Positions 47,661 to 56,511 of a DNA stretch of 64,000 nt are shown in pieces. Each line of letters opens with the position of its first letter. The stretch's first letter is position 1. Source of the stretch: an uncultured Prevotellaceae bacterium (GTDB lineage Bacteria; Bacteroidota; Bacteroidia; Bacteroidales; Bacteroidaceae); NCBI GenBank assembly GCA_902778255.1, contig CACYXD010000022.1:34568-98567 (forward strand), written 5' to 3'. Both the position numbers and the translations under genes were made by a program. Below the pieces are notes generated by a model. It was not told the DNA's origin. It did no database searches and was given only the letters and a program-made list of their open reading frames with translations.

Positions 47661-49214
47661 TTAGAATTCACTTATAAAGATGTATGGAAGTGTTGTATTG
47701 TCATCATCAATTGGAGTTAGTCTACAGCTTTCAAGATTTACTACATAAGCCACTCCGCTAACAGATTTCCTTGTTGCATATCTTATTTCCTTTATTTGAT
47801 GATTAATTAGGTTGCTCCGTACATCATTAGAGAAGAAACGATATTCCCAAGAAGAGAAATTCACTTTGCAATGTCCAAGATTCTGGATAACTTCTACCCA
47901 TTCCGCTATAGAAGCTTCGTGCCATTTCAGTTCTTTCCCATTGATGGACATATTATCATCAGGTTTAATAGCAGAAATAATTTGCCCATGGGCACCACCA
48001 TAATATGAAAAGAGTGTTCCTATCACCTTCTTCTTGTCACTTCCTATATTGTCAGAATAGGTTCCATCCTCAAAGATAATATCGCCTACTTTAATTGCTC
48101 TCTGCGGTAAGAGACTTGGATTTATATGAGGTTTGATTTCTTGATTCTTTTTCGCTATAACCAAAATCGTCTGACTCTCTTCTTCATTCTTGTCACATTC
48201 CACTTTTTTCCTTGAAAAACTCGATTCACTAGCTAAGAGGGTCTCTTCACTTTCGGATTCGGGCTCAGGTTCGCGATCAGACTTTAGTTCTGGTTTTGGT
48301 TTAGATTTCGGCTCAATAATAGTTTTCTCTTTGACAGCATCATTAGTGCCGTTAAGTTTGTCGATCAGTCCATCTACACTCTGCGGTCTTGCCTTTCTTT
48401 TTGGCTGCATCATCCAAACAACCAGCTTGCGCATACCATCAGATACTGTATTGGGAAAATCGAATGCATCTTCTTCATCTTCCTCAATATCAATAGCCAT
48501 AGGTGGCTTCTTGTTTGTTAGGAGGTTATAGATGGTTGCACCAAGGGCATAAATATCTGTCCAAGGGCCAAAGCGATCATACATTTGGCCAATCTGCTCA
48601 TTGGGAGCATAACCTGGCGTATAGCAGAGAGCTGTAGATGTTGTCATACTTCCATTGGCACGAATCTGCTTACTGGCACCAAAGTCTATCAGATAGGCAT
48701 TGCCACTTTTATCTATCATGATATTGCCAGGTTTCAAGTCAAGGTGCCATATTTCGTTCTGATGTACTTCTTTCAGTGCTTCGAGTATCTGAGAAAGGAT
48801 GCTCCTGACTTCTGCCTCAGTAAATGGATTGCCAGTCTTTTTAATTCTCTCTGCCAGCGATTCACCATCGATATAATCCATCACATAGTAAGCAGTACCA
48901 TTCTCCTCAAACAGATCATGAACTTTCACGATATGCTCATTCTTCAGCTTACGCAATCTTCGAGCTTCTTTCTTGAACTTCTCCCGTTGTTCCTCGAACT
49001 GCTGTACATTGTCAGCATTACTAACACTGACAACGGAAGTCGTTTCGTCACGCTCCGTCACGCCTTTCATGAAGAACTCCTTGATGGCTACGGTTTCTTC
49101 AAACTCTGTATTATAGCCAACGTACGTATTGCCAAAACCTCCTTGCCCCAGCACACGTTCTATTCTGTATTTTCCACCCTGCAAGGTGGTGTTAGGTTGT
49201 AAGTGTTGCATCAT
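47661..49214 (-). CDS. Hanks-type Ser/Thr protein kinase with C-terminal sensor-like region
   Basis: 517 residues. The kinase domain occupies about 15-275: glycine loop GQGGFGNTY, Lys45 in VAIKEFF, catalytic Asp159 in HLDLKPGN, and Asp177 in DFGAS, all present, so it should be active. Residues 130-155 differ from the first kinase but the rest is closely related, suggesting duplication. A charged linker (SKPKPELKSDREPEPESESEE) leads to a C-terminal domain of about 150 residues (IKVGDIIFEDGTYSDNIGSDKKKVIGTLFSYYGGAHGQI) that resembles the short sensor-like domains of Bacteroidales surface or signalling proteins. No membrane helix. Its start overlaps the DUF2971 stop (ATGA). Confidence 0.88.
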   Translation of the reverse strand: MMQHLQPNTTLQGGKYRIERVLGQGGFGNTYVGYNTEFEETVAIKEFFMKGVTERDETTSVVSVSNADNVQQFEEQREKFKKEARRLRKLKNEHIVKVHDLFEENGTAYYVMDYIDGESLAERIKKTGNPFTEAEVRSILSQILEALKEVHQNEIWHLDLKPGNIMIDKSGNAYLIDFGASKQIRANGSMTTSTALCYTPGYAPNEQIGQMYDRFGPWTDIYALGATIYNLLTNKKPPMAIDIEEDEEDAFDFPNTVSDGMRKLVVWMMQPKRKARPQSVDGLIDKLNGTNDAVKEKTIIEPKSKPKPELKSDREPEPESESEETLLASESSFSRKKVECDKNEEESQTILVIAKKNQEIKPHINPSLLPQRAIKVGDIIFEDGTYSDNIGSDKKKVIGTLFSYYGGAHGQIISAIKPDDNMSINGKELKWHEASIAEWVEVIQNLGHCKVNFSSWEYRFFSNDVRSNLINHQIKEIRYATRKSVSGVAYVVNLESCRLTPIDDDNTTLPYIFISEF

Positions 49215-49813
49215 TTGTCAAAACCAAAATCAATATCTTTTTCTGTTAAATGGATGACCTCGATATTAGGATTAATACCGTAGATGGCAGATTTATATAA
49301 AGAAAAATCTTTCTTACTAACTTTTACTCCAAACATAATTCTAAGAATTCTGACAGCCAAATATTGTTTCTGCTTATTATCAGGAAAAGTCTTATAATAT
49401 CTGACTTCTTCTTCATCACCCCATTGGGGAGATTTTATTTTAATAACTTCAGAAATCGATTTTTTAGACACTGTTGATATTGTTGGCATTTGAGGCTGAT
49501 AAGTGACATTTACCGTCTCCCAAGAATTTGCAGTAACAGTTAACTCAATACAACAGCCTTTGTGACTATCCCCATAAATTGCGAACATATGACCATTGTT
49601 CTTTAGTTTAGATAAAGAACAAGTGTAAGTGTTATCAAGAAGTCTTCGAAACTCTTTTCTTTCATCTGCAGACGAACCTTTTGGATAATGAAAGGCTCCT
49701 TCTTTTGCATCGTTCAGTTCATCAAGTCTAGGAGCGTAGAGTTTATGCGAATACACAAACTCTATGAATCTTTTAAGATCCCCAACACTTTTATATTTAT
49801 ACAATCTTTCCAT
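49211..49813 (-). CDS. DUF2971 protein
   Basis: 200 residues. The start MERLYKYKSVGDLKRFIEFVYSHKLYAPRLDELNDAKEG is the signature of the DUF2971 family, soluble proteins of unknown function that occur in defence and stress contexts. It sits between the two kinases, 13 bp after the kinase-SUMF1 gene and overlapping the next kinase start by four bases. Its place inside the operon suggests a substrate or effector role, which is inference only. Confidence 0.75.
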   Translation of the reverse strand: MERLYKYKSVGDLKRFIEFVYSHKLYAPRLDELNDAKEGAFHYPKGSSADERKEFRRLLDNTYTCSLSKLKNNGHMFAIYGDSHKGCCIELTVTANSWETVNVTYQPQMPTISTVSKKSISEVIKIKSPQWGDEEEVRYYKTFPDNKQKQYLAVRILRIMFGVKVSKKDFSLYKSAIYGINPNIEVIHLTEKDIDFGFDK

Positions 49814-49826
49814 ACACTTTCGTGCA

Positions 49827-52124
49827 TTATTGGTTTGGTATATTTATAACTAATCGTAAGCCAACATTAGTGTAACTGGCAGTTGGTTTATCCGCATTAC
49901 GGGCAAATACCCAAAAAACAGAGTAACCGTAATTATTGGCTTTAGCCTTTTCATTATAGGAACCTCCTCTGTATATTCTATCAGAACCTTTTTCTGGGCC
50001 GTGGGGATCTTTCTTGTTCTTTGCACTATAATTGGCATAATAATCCCAACACCACTCCCAGACATTCCCACTCATATCATACAACCCCAATTCGTTAGGC
50101 TTTTTTTGCCCGACATCGTGTATCGTACTATTGCTATTGTCTGAATACCATGCTACATCGTTCAAATTGTTGCCTCCTGCGAAACTATATCCTTTAGCCT
50201 TTTTACCCCCTCGTGCTGCAAACTCCCACTGGGCTTCCGTCGGCAATTGAAATGGAATTCCTGTTATTCTTACTAATTCCTGAATATATGATTGACAGTC
50301 CTCCCAGCTGACATTTGTCACAGGCTTATTTTTCCCCTTTATGTAGGATGGATTATTGCCCATAACGCATTCCCATTGTTCTTGTGTGACTTCATAACGG
50401 CTGATAAGATAATCGCTCAATGTTACTTTACTTTGCGGGTCTGTTCCTTCCCATCCAGAGTTACCCATTGTGAAAGTTCCAGAAATAGCATCTTGATCAA
50501 AACACGTATTCAACATAGTTCTAATGATACTATCTCTATGTGAGTAATAATTTGTGTCAATACAGATATTCTTCAAGTTCCACGTGCTTCCATCTGTTCC
50601 TTCAATAAAGTCTATTGATTTAATATCTCTTTTAAGGGGAGGGAATGTTAACGTAAAGTTCAACACTTGATATTGTTGTGAGAACATTGTTTGTTTGGGA
50701 GCAATATCAATATTGATTGCATTCTTCATTTTATATTGATTAACCCCGTCACTCAAATAGGAATTTTTGTCAATACTACACCACCCTCCCTGCTCATATC
50801 TATTCACATATTCAAAATCAATACGCGTTTCATCACTGGTGAGTAGAATTGTTTTAATGGACAGCCAACCATCCTTCGAACCAACTGTATATTTGGGACC
50901 GTAAATGGCTATTGTGTCAGTTACAAAATCATCAGACATAACAGGAAGGGATCCTTTTTGTTTGCTAAAAACAAAAATTAAACAGCCTACAATTAACAAA
51001 GCAGGAACAATAAGCCATTTCCACTTATTAGTTTCTTTTCCCGCGTTCGAATTGGATTCTATATTTCTTTCTATTTTTTGTTCGGCTTTGATATTATTAT
51101 TTGGAGATTCTTCCGAGCTATTCGTGAGGGGCTTTTCTTCTAAAATGGTTTCTTCTACAGATTCGTCTTCACTTTTCGACATGCTTTCGCCCTTAATCGG
51201 AATGGTATTTTCAGAAGTTACTCTATCTCCCAATAGATGAACAATCTCGTCAACATTTTGTAAACGATGTAGCCTATTAGTCGTTGTCATTCTTAATATG
51301 AGTTGTTTTAACTCATTACTGATATCATCTGCAAAAGAAAAAGCTTCGTGTTTGTCTTCGCTTTCATCATCATCAATATCAGAAGGTAGAGGAGGGCGTT
51401 TATTGGTCAGCAAATTGTAAAGTGTTGCACCAAGAGCGTAGATATCCGTCCAAGGACCAAATTTATCATAGTTCTGTTCCATCTGTTCACGGGGGGCATA
51501 ACCATTTGTATAGCTGATTGCCGTACTGGTTGTGGCACCACCTTTTTGAACATTGAGCTGCTTTGATGCACCGAAATCGATAAGCTTTACCTTACCGAAC
51601 TTATCTAACATGATATTGGCCGGTTTCAGGTCAAGATGCCATATACCTGCATCATGAACCGATTTTAGGGCATCAAGGATTTGTGGAAGAATTTGGTAAA
51701 CTTCTTCTTCCGTCATAGGCTTTCCTGTACGTTTTAGCCTCTCAGAGAGGTTCTCACCATCAACAAAGTCCATAACATAATAAGCCGTACCATTTTCTTC
51801 GAACAAATCGTGAACGCCCACGATATGGTCATTTTTCAGTTGTCTAATACGTCGAGCTTCTTTTTTGAATTTTTCGCGCTGTTCTAGGAAGTTATTATGA
51901 TTTTCGGTATTACTGACACTAACAGTGGTCTGGTTGTCATCACGCTGGGTAACTCCCTTCATGAAGAATTCCTTGATGGCAACTCGCTCATCAAACTCGA
52001 TGTTTGTGGCAACATAAGTATTGCCAAAGCCTCCCGAAGAGAGGTAACTATCTATTCTGTATATGCCGCGTAAAACGGTTCCCACGCGGAGCATTGACTG
52101 GCTGTTGATTTCTTGCTGGCTCAT
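49827..52124 (-). CDS. Ser/Thr kinase - transmembrane - SUMF1/FGE-like fusion protein
   Basis: 765 residues. Kinase domain about 20-285 with Lys51 (VAIKEFF), Asp165 (HLDLKPAN) and Asp183 (DFGAS). An acidic linker leads to one membrane helix at about 369-388 (WLIVPALLIVGCLIFVFS). The exported half ends in a formylglycine-generating-enzyme/SUMF1-like domain (about 545-760): GTFTMGNSGWEG, SRYEVTQEQWECVMGNNPSY, LPTEAQWEFAARGG, GNVWEWCWDYY, RGGSYNEKA. The layout, cytoplasmic kinase and outer-facing SUMF1 fold, suggests a receptor kinase in which the SUMF1 fold senses or binds rather than modifies sulfatases. The gene overlaps the PP2C gene by 77 bp. Confidence 0.9.
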   Translation of the reverse strand: MSQQEINSQSMLRVGTVLRGIYRIDSYLSSGGFGNTYVATNIEFDERVAIKEFFMKGVTQRDDNQTTVSVSNTENHNNFLEQREKFKKEARRIRQLKNDHIVGVHDLFEENGTAYYVMDFVDGENLSERLKRTGKPMTEEEVYQILPQILDALKSVHDAGIWHLDLKPANIMLDKFGKVKLIDFGASKQLNVQKGGATTSTAISYTNGYAPREQMEQNYDKFGPWTDIYALGATLYNLLTNKRPPLPSDIDDDESEDKHEAFSFADDISNELKQLILRMTTTNRLHRLQNVDEIVHLLGDRVTSENTIPIKGESMSKSEDESVEETILEEKPLTNSSEESPNNNIKAEQKIERNIESNSNAGKETNKWKWLIVPALLIVGCLIFVFSKQKGSLPVMSDDFVTDTIAIYGPKYTVGSKDGWLSIKTILLTSDETRIDFEYVNRYEQGGWCSIDKNSYLSDGVNQYKMKNAINIDIAPKQTMFSQQYQVLNFTLTFPPLKRDIKSIDFIEGTDGSTWNLKNICIDTNYYSHRDSIIRTMLNTCFDQDAISGTFTMGNSGWEGTDPQSKVTLSDYLISRYEVTQEQWECVMGNNPSYIKGKNKPVTNVSWEDCQSYIQELVRITGIPFQLPTEAQWEFAARGGKKAKGYSFAGGNNLNDVAWYSDNSNSTIHDVGQKKPNELGLYDMSGNVWEWCWDYYANYSAKNKKDPHGPEKGSDRIYRGGSYNEKAKANNYGYSVFWVFARNADKPTASYTNVGLRLVINIPNQ

Positions 52125-53220
52125 TTGTTTGAATATTATTTGAATCTTTGATTGTTGTATCTTTTGAATTATCCTGTATACCGTGCTTATTTACTGGTGA
52201 TTGTATCATTGGCATTGGATGCGACAACTCATTTTTGCCATTATCATCACCTCCAAATACAAGAAAGGCTCCGATAAATAATATAACGATACAGAAGACT
52301 GTTATTAAAAAAGGTTTAATGTAAGTAACCCATTTTTGCATGGGCTTGGTAGGTACAGATACTATTGTTACATCATCACTTTCTGCAATCTGAACATCAT
52401 TGCCTTGATTAATGACAGGCTTAATATTCAACACGTTGCAGCGTGCTGTTGATTCCTCATTGGATAATACATCCTCACCACATTGCCCCTCGACGTTCTT
52501 GACATGAATTAGCCAAGCAGAATGATTGTCTTGATTCGCTGCTGTAGCTGTTATGAGTTGATTACATTTCTCTTTGTCTGATTTGTCAGAGATGAGAATG
52601 TCTACCAATTCCTGGTTACTCATTTGTTCCAGCATCCCATCAGAGCACATGTAGAAATAATCGTCAGGTTCAATATCTGTGATATGGATGATGTCAGGTC
52701 GCATGCGATTGTCTACGCCAGGGGTCATAGCACGAGTAACAATGTTCTTTTGTGGAAAGGTTGCTATTTCCTCGTATGTTATTTCTCCCGCTTGGAATAA
52801 ATCAAAGGCTAAAGAATGATCACGAGACTGATATAATATTTTCCCTGTCAAAAATATATGATATATACGACTATCGCCAATATGAGCGGCCGTAACGCCT
52901 TTATTATGAAAAAATAATAAGGTAAGAGTAGTTCCCATTTTTCGAGGGCCATCGGCATCATACTTGTCTAACTCTGTATAGGCGTATTCAAGAGCTTCAC
53001 GTAGTTGGTCATCAGAGAAAGAGTCGTCTTTGATGTTACCCTCAAACCATTTCTCTAATGAACTACATACTGTCTGACTGGCCACTTCACCGCGTTCATG
53101 ACCACCCATGCCATCGCAGAGCACAAAAAGACGATTGTCCCATTGTACAATGGCATCTTCCTGATTATCTCGCTTACCTGTCTCGTAAATAGAGAGTGGT
53201 GGATATAATGAAATCTTCAT
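52048..53220 (-). CDS. PP2C-type protein phosphatase with membrane anchor
   Basis: 390 residues. The PP2C domain (about 1-245) shows the metal-binding motifs: TGKRDNQEDAI, VLCDGMGGHERGE, VTAAHIGDSRIYH and YFYMCSDGML. After a linker there is one membrane helix near residue 315-335 (FLITVFCIVILFIGAFLVF) and a polar tail ending FTRHIQNR. It should remove phosphate from Ser/Thr residues added by the two kinases. The tail codons overlap the start of the kinase-SUMF1 gene by 77 bp in another frame, a tight link between phosphatase and kinase expression. Confidence 0.9.
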   Translation of the reverse strand: MKISLYPPLSIYETGKRDNQEDAIVQWDNRLFVLCDGMGGHERGEVASQTVCSSLEKWFEGNIKDDSFSDDQLREALEYAYTELDKYDADGPRKMGTTLTLLFFHNKGVTAAHIGDSRIYHIFLTGKILYQSRDHSLAFDLFQAGEITYEEIATFPQKNIVTRAMTPGVDNRMRPDIIHITDIEPDDYFYMCSDGMLEQMSNQELVDILISDKSDKEKCNQLITATAANQDNHSAWLIHVKNVEGQCGEDVLSNEESTARCNVLNIKPVINQGNDVQIAESDDVTIVSVPTKPMQKWVTYIKPFLITVFCIVILFIGAFLVFGGDDNGKNELSHPMPMIQSPVNKHGIQDNSKDTTIKDSNNIQTNEPARNQQPVNAPRGNRFTRHIQNR

Positions 53221-53226
53221 AAGCTC

Positions 53227-53799
53227 TTACATTTTAAAAACAACAGTGGTATGTCCCATGGTGATATGGTTCCCATTGACGAGACGGATGGCATCACCAG
53301 TCCCAATCTCTTGACCATCAATAGTGGTGAGGTTCTTGTTCTGATAGTTACTGAGCACAGCCTTCTTGGTCCCATCGGGTAAAGTGGTAATAGTGAGGCT
53401 ACAGTGTTGGCGGCTCATATAGCGGTCATCTGTAGCAATCTGGACTGTTGCCTTTGAGGTATTGCCTTTGCGACCAATGATGTTCTGGCCTTCTTCGAGG
53501 AAATAGGGCTGGTCTTCAAATACCAAACGTGCATTGCATTCCTTTGGCATTTCTTTAGGCGTTACCAACTGTGTTGCCCCAAGACTACTGCCAGCCAACT
53601 GCGTAGCTCCGCTATCTACTATAGGTTTCTTAGGAGCATAGTAAGTTTCAGCCTCTAATAGAGCATGCTGTGGAGGAAACTTTACCTGAAGCACTGCTTG
53701 GCATTTGGGGCATGTAATCTGCTTGACTTGCTCATTCTTCGAGTTCGTTACATCAAGAACCACTTGACAGTTGGGACACTTTATTCTCTTTGTCTGCAT
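53227..53799 (-). CDS. Zinc-ribbon/FHA protein
   Basis: 190 residues. Two CxxC pairs (CPNCQVVLDV and CPKCQAVLQV) form an N-terminal zinc ribbon of MJ0042 type. From about residue 85 an FHA domain follows: IIGRKGN, YMSRQHCSLT, VLSNYQNKNLTTIDG, INGHIT-like VNGNHITMG. FHA domains bind phosphothreonine, so it is expected to read kinase products. It lies 6 bp before the phosphatase gene and 4 bp after the caspase gene. Confidence 0.88.
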   Translation of the reverse strand: MQTKRIKCPNCQVVLDVTNSKNEQVKQITCPKCQAVLQVKFPPQHALLEAETYYAPKKPIVDSGATQLAGSSLGATQLVTPKEMPKECNARLVFEDQPYFLEEGQNIIGRKGNTSKATVQIATDDRYMSRQHCSLTITTLPDGTKKAVLSNYQNKNLTTIDGQEIGTGDAIRLVNGNHITMGHTTVVFKM

Positions 53800-53803
53800 A
53801 ACT

Positions 53804-54511
53804 CTACCACTTTATAACGGTCATATCATTGTCAAATTTACCCCACATCACAGGATGCTGTCTATTCTTGGATGCCTCAATTACGCCTTTATGCACAAAA
53901 TCGTATAGTTCGCGGGCTGTGATGCGACGATCTTTGTTTATATCAGCCCCACCTCGTAATCCTCGTTCCAAAAAGATAGTAAACATGCTGTTCTGGTATT
54001 TTGATTCCATTGATGTTTCATTGGTTCGAGAAGAGAGGAATAGCATAACATTCTGGCTGTTGTAGCTATTGGTCTGCTGTTGGGTTGTACGCATCTTGCC
54101 GGCATAGCATGCGTCTGCAATAATGATTTTCCTTGTGGCTTTGCATCCTTTCAACATTTTGAAGATATGCTGATAAGTGAGCAGGCCATCGTGACAGACT
54201 AATGAGCCCGGTGTTCCGTGCCCACTGAAGTAAAGGATAACAGCATCATCACTCTGAGCATCCTCAAATAAGGTGTGCATCGTGCTAAGTAATGCCGACT
54301 GCGTTGCATCTTCATTGGTCAGGACTTTGACAGAAGCATCCTTGGTTGCCAGGAAAACCTTGGCAATGGTCTTGGCATCGTTATCACTGATACGAAGATC
54401 ATTCACCTTACCAGGGTAGTCAGCAATCCCTACACTAACCACATATACCTTTGCTTGTATGCGAATGATGCTGACAAGATACAGGAATATGGTAAGCCAA
54501 ATATGCTTCAT
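53804..54511 (-). CDS. Exported caspase-like (C14/metacaspase) protease
   Basis: 235 residues. The catalytic dyad is His98 (YFSGHGTPGS) and Cys135 (IIADACYAGK), with an N-terminal VYVVSVGIADYPG strand typical of caspase folds. The first 20 residues (MKHIWLTIFLYLVSIIRIQA) look like a signal peptide or membrane anchor, so the protease domain probably faces the periplasm. No repeat or adaptor domain is attached. Its ATG overlaps the stop of the preceding gene (TAATG). Clan CD proteases cut after Arg/Lys or Asp; the specificity here is unknown. A proteolytic effector role controlled by the kinase/phosphatase pair is an inference. Confidence 0.87.
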   Translation of the reverse strand: MKHIWLTIFLYLVSIIRIQAKVYVVSVGIADYPGKVNDLRISDNDAKTIAKVFLATKDASVKVLTNEDATQSALLSTMHTLFEDAQSDDAVILYFSGHGTPGSLVCHDGLLTYQHIFKMLKGCKATRKIIIADACYAGKMRTTQQQTNSYNSQNVMLFLSSRTNETSMESKYQNSMFTIFLERGLRGGADINKDRRITARELYDFVHKGVIEASKNRQHPVMWGKFDNDMTVIKW

Positions 54512-55353
54512 TATGCGAGAACATTCATGTCATCGATATTTGCATCGTTCATGTAGTCAGGCATGTCGGGAGCAACATCAGGATTTTCCATTGCAACCTG
54601 CAGATTTGGATCGTCAGCATTCATTACTTCACCAATAGTTGCTACATTACCTTGATTATCAACAATAATATCGACATCACTCAACTGATGATCATCATCA
54701 ACATCGATAATAGCAACATCTGTCTGTCCATCACCTGTTGTATCATAACCTACAGCAAGATGACCCTCTACATTTGCATAGCCTACAATATGGACATCAC
54801 CGTCCTGTTCAAAATCCTGCGCAGTCTGTTCATCTACCACTTGAACATCATTTAAATTGTCTACTACTGGTTGAGCAACTATATCAGGCTGTACATCTGT
54901 AGGAGTTGGAATATCATTCACACTTATCTCAGGATTCACTTTAAGAGCGAAATCATTCTTCTGTTCTTGAGTCATTGAATCCCATTCGTCTGCAGTATAA
55001 GTGCCATAGATACCTCCATGCCAAATAAACACGCCGCCAGGACCTACCTCTGCACGAGCTGCAGCAAAGGCCTCACCAAAAGGAAGATCATTATGAAGCT
55101 GAGCTACAGGCAAAAATGTATTTTCAACTTCTGGGCTTTCTGCAGATTGTTCCTCTGAAATCGCAGTTCCATCCTCAGGTTTATCCATTGTATTCTCCTC
55201 TGGCATCGTTGCGGCAACCATCTGACCTGCATACAAGAGTCCGGCCCCCATTAGAATACCCGTCACACCACTTAGAGTTACATGTTTCCACGCATTACCC
55301 TCATTCTGTCCATTTACAGTTGGACGCTTCTCTAGAAATGTTGTCTCGTTCAT
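54511..55353 (-). CDS. Single-pass membrane protein with acidic, calcium-loop-like exported region
   Basis: 280 residues. After about 22 residues a membrane helix (VTLSGVTGILMGAGLLYAGQMVA) leads to an acidic region. The middle (EAFAAARAEVGPGGVFIWHGGIYGTYTADEWDSM) resembles a short domain found repeatedly in Bacteroidales exported proteins. The second half has EF-hand/dockerin-like acidic loops (DTTGDGQTDVAIIDVDDDHQ). Function unknown. It is first after a promoter at 55381-55411 and is coupled to the caspase gene, so it may hold or regulate the protease at the membrane. Confidence 0.7.
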   Translation of the reverse strand: MNETTFLEKRPTVNGQNEGNAWKHVTLSGVTGILMGAGLLYAGQMVAATMPEENTMDKPEDGTAISEEQSAESPEVENTFLPVAQLHNDLPFGEAFAAARAEVGPGGVFIWHGGIYGTYTADEWDSMTQEQKNDFALKVNPEISVNDIPTPTDVQPDIVAQPVVDNLNDVQVVDEQTAQDFEQDGDVHIVGYANVEGHLAVGYDTTGDGQTDVAIIDVDDDHQLSDVDIIVDNQGNVATIGEVMNADDPNLQVAMENPDVAPDMPDYMNDANIDDMNVLA

Positions 55354-55380
55354 ATCGTTACTGTTTTAAGTTTGCTGCTG

Positions 55381-55411
55381 CAAAAGTAGTATAATTCTAT
55401 AATAGTTCAAA
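55381..55411 (-). promoter_or_regulatory. Promoter of the caspase/kinase operon
   Basis: On the minus strand TTTG (55411-55408), a 19-bp spacer and TACTTTTG (55388-55381), 28 bp before the start codon at 55353. Confidence 0.8.
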
Positions 55412-55457
55412 GTCTTGAAAGATATCCTGTAGGAAACACCTAGTTTTCTGTACGAAA

Positions 55458-56138
55458 TTACTTCTTGTACTTTGTTTTGCAATACGGACAGGAATCACTC
55501 TGCGATAATATAGTGTAACTTCTAAAGCAAGTAAGAGGATGCTTGCATTTGGGGCAAACCCATTTCTTGTCAAAATCGTCTTGTAGCCTTTTCAATTCAA
55601 CCGTGCTATTATCTTGGGAGCGCCTATATAGCCCATAGATAAACAAAATGAATGCTATACCAGTAAACACCAAAGCAACTACACGAATCTCTGGCGCAAC
55701 CCCAGCTATGATACCACCCAACATAGAGAAACCAAGAGGGACACTTGCCAATAGTCCATTATTCTTTTGCCGATTCCGAATTGCAATATCGTTTTGCTGA
55801 TAGTCATCCCAAATGTTTTTCAAAGACCTAATATCTATTGTTTCCACTTTTGGTTCACTCAAAGCAGCCCATTGGAATAAGTAATGAGAATTGCCAAGTT
55901 CAACCTTGTCATTTTCTGAGATTGTCTTGTTTTCTACAGCAATACCATTGACAAAGGTAACATTTCGCTCATTCAAGTTCTTGATTTGCCATTTGCCATC
56001 ACCTACGGGCTGAAGGCTTATATGATGACGACTTACATCCATTGGGACGCTGTCTGGTTGTCCATATAGCTTTGAGCTACCATCCTTTACTACACTAAGT
56101 TTTCTGGTTTGCTGGTCTCTACCTATTATTATTTCCAT
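55458..56138 (-). CDS. FHA - transmembrane - zinc-ribbon protein
   Basis: 226 residues. An FHA domain (about 1-95: IIIGRDQQT, VSRHHISLQ, NLNERNVTFVNGI) is followed by two hydrophobic segments (about 128-170, LLASVPLGFSMLGGIIAGVA and VALVFTGIAFILFIYGLY). A C-terminal zinc ribbon follows (CPKCKHPLTC...CPYCKTKYK). The domain order is the reverse of the other FHA/zinc-ribbon protein in this cluster. It probably recruits phosphorylated partners to the membrane. It follows the LytTR gene by 7 bp and is separated from the next gene by an internal promoter. Confidence 0.85.
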   Translation of the reverse strand: MEIIIGRDQQTRKLSVVKDGSSKLYGQPDSVPMDVSRHHISLQPVGDGKWQIKNLNERNVTFVNGIAVENKTISENDKVELGNSHYLFQWAALSEPKVETIDIRSLKNIWDDYQQNDIAIRNRQKNNGLLASVPLGFSMLGGIIAGVAPEIRVVALVFTGIAFILFIYGLYRRSQDNSTVELKRLQDDFDKKWVCPKCKHPLTCFRSYTILSQSDSCPYCKTKYKK

Positions 56139-56145
56139 AGTTCTT

Positions 56146-56511
56146 TTAAATCCTTGTTTGAATAACGAGTTCCTTAACTGCTTTCAGAGCATCCTTTGAA
56201 ACAGACATCTGGAAAAGGAAGTGCTCATAATCAGATAGCATAAGTGTTTGCTTAAGAATATCCACTTGGTAAATATAGTTCATATTTACGATAAAACGCT
56301 TTCCAATACGCATAAACTGCTTCGCATTCTCTCCAAGCTGTGCAGCCATTGCTTCTTCGGTATGCGCCAGATTCATTGTAACACATACTTTTTGCTTATT
56401 TGCGGTAACAATATAAGTGTAATTTCCGTCACCTTCAAAATAAACAATCTTTTGGACATCAATACGAATTAGCTTATCGCGTGAATTAAAAAAGACTCGT
56501 TGCTGCGCCAT
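56146..56511 (-). CDS. Stand-alone LytTR DNA-binding protein
   Basis: 121 residues, essentially one LytTR domain (KLIRIDVQKIVYFEGDGNYTYIVTANKQKVCVTMNLAHTEEAM...MRIGKRFIVNMNYIYQVDI). It has no receiver or membrane part. Such proteins bind direct repeats upstream of their targets. As first gene of the signalling cluster, behind a 350-base leader, it is the likely transcriptional control point, for itself or for the operon at 55353. Confidence 0.88.
   Translation of the reverse strand: MAQQRVFFNSRDKLIRIDVQKIVYFEGDGNYTYIVTANKQKVCVTMNLAHTEEAMAAQLGENAKQFMRIGKRFIVNMNYIYQVDILKQTLMLSDYEHFLFQMSVSKDALKAVKELVIQTRI

Noticed and set aside
47064-56511. Type VI secretion regulatory locus
   Set aside because: Kinase, PP2C and FHA genes are typical of T6SS control, but no sheath, VgrG, ClpV or membrane-complex gene is present in the window.
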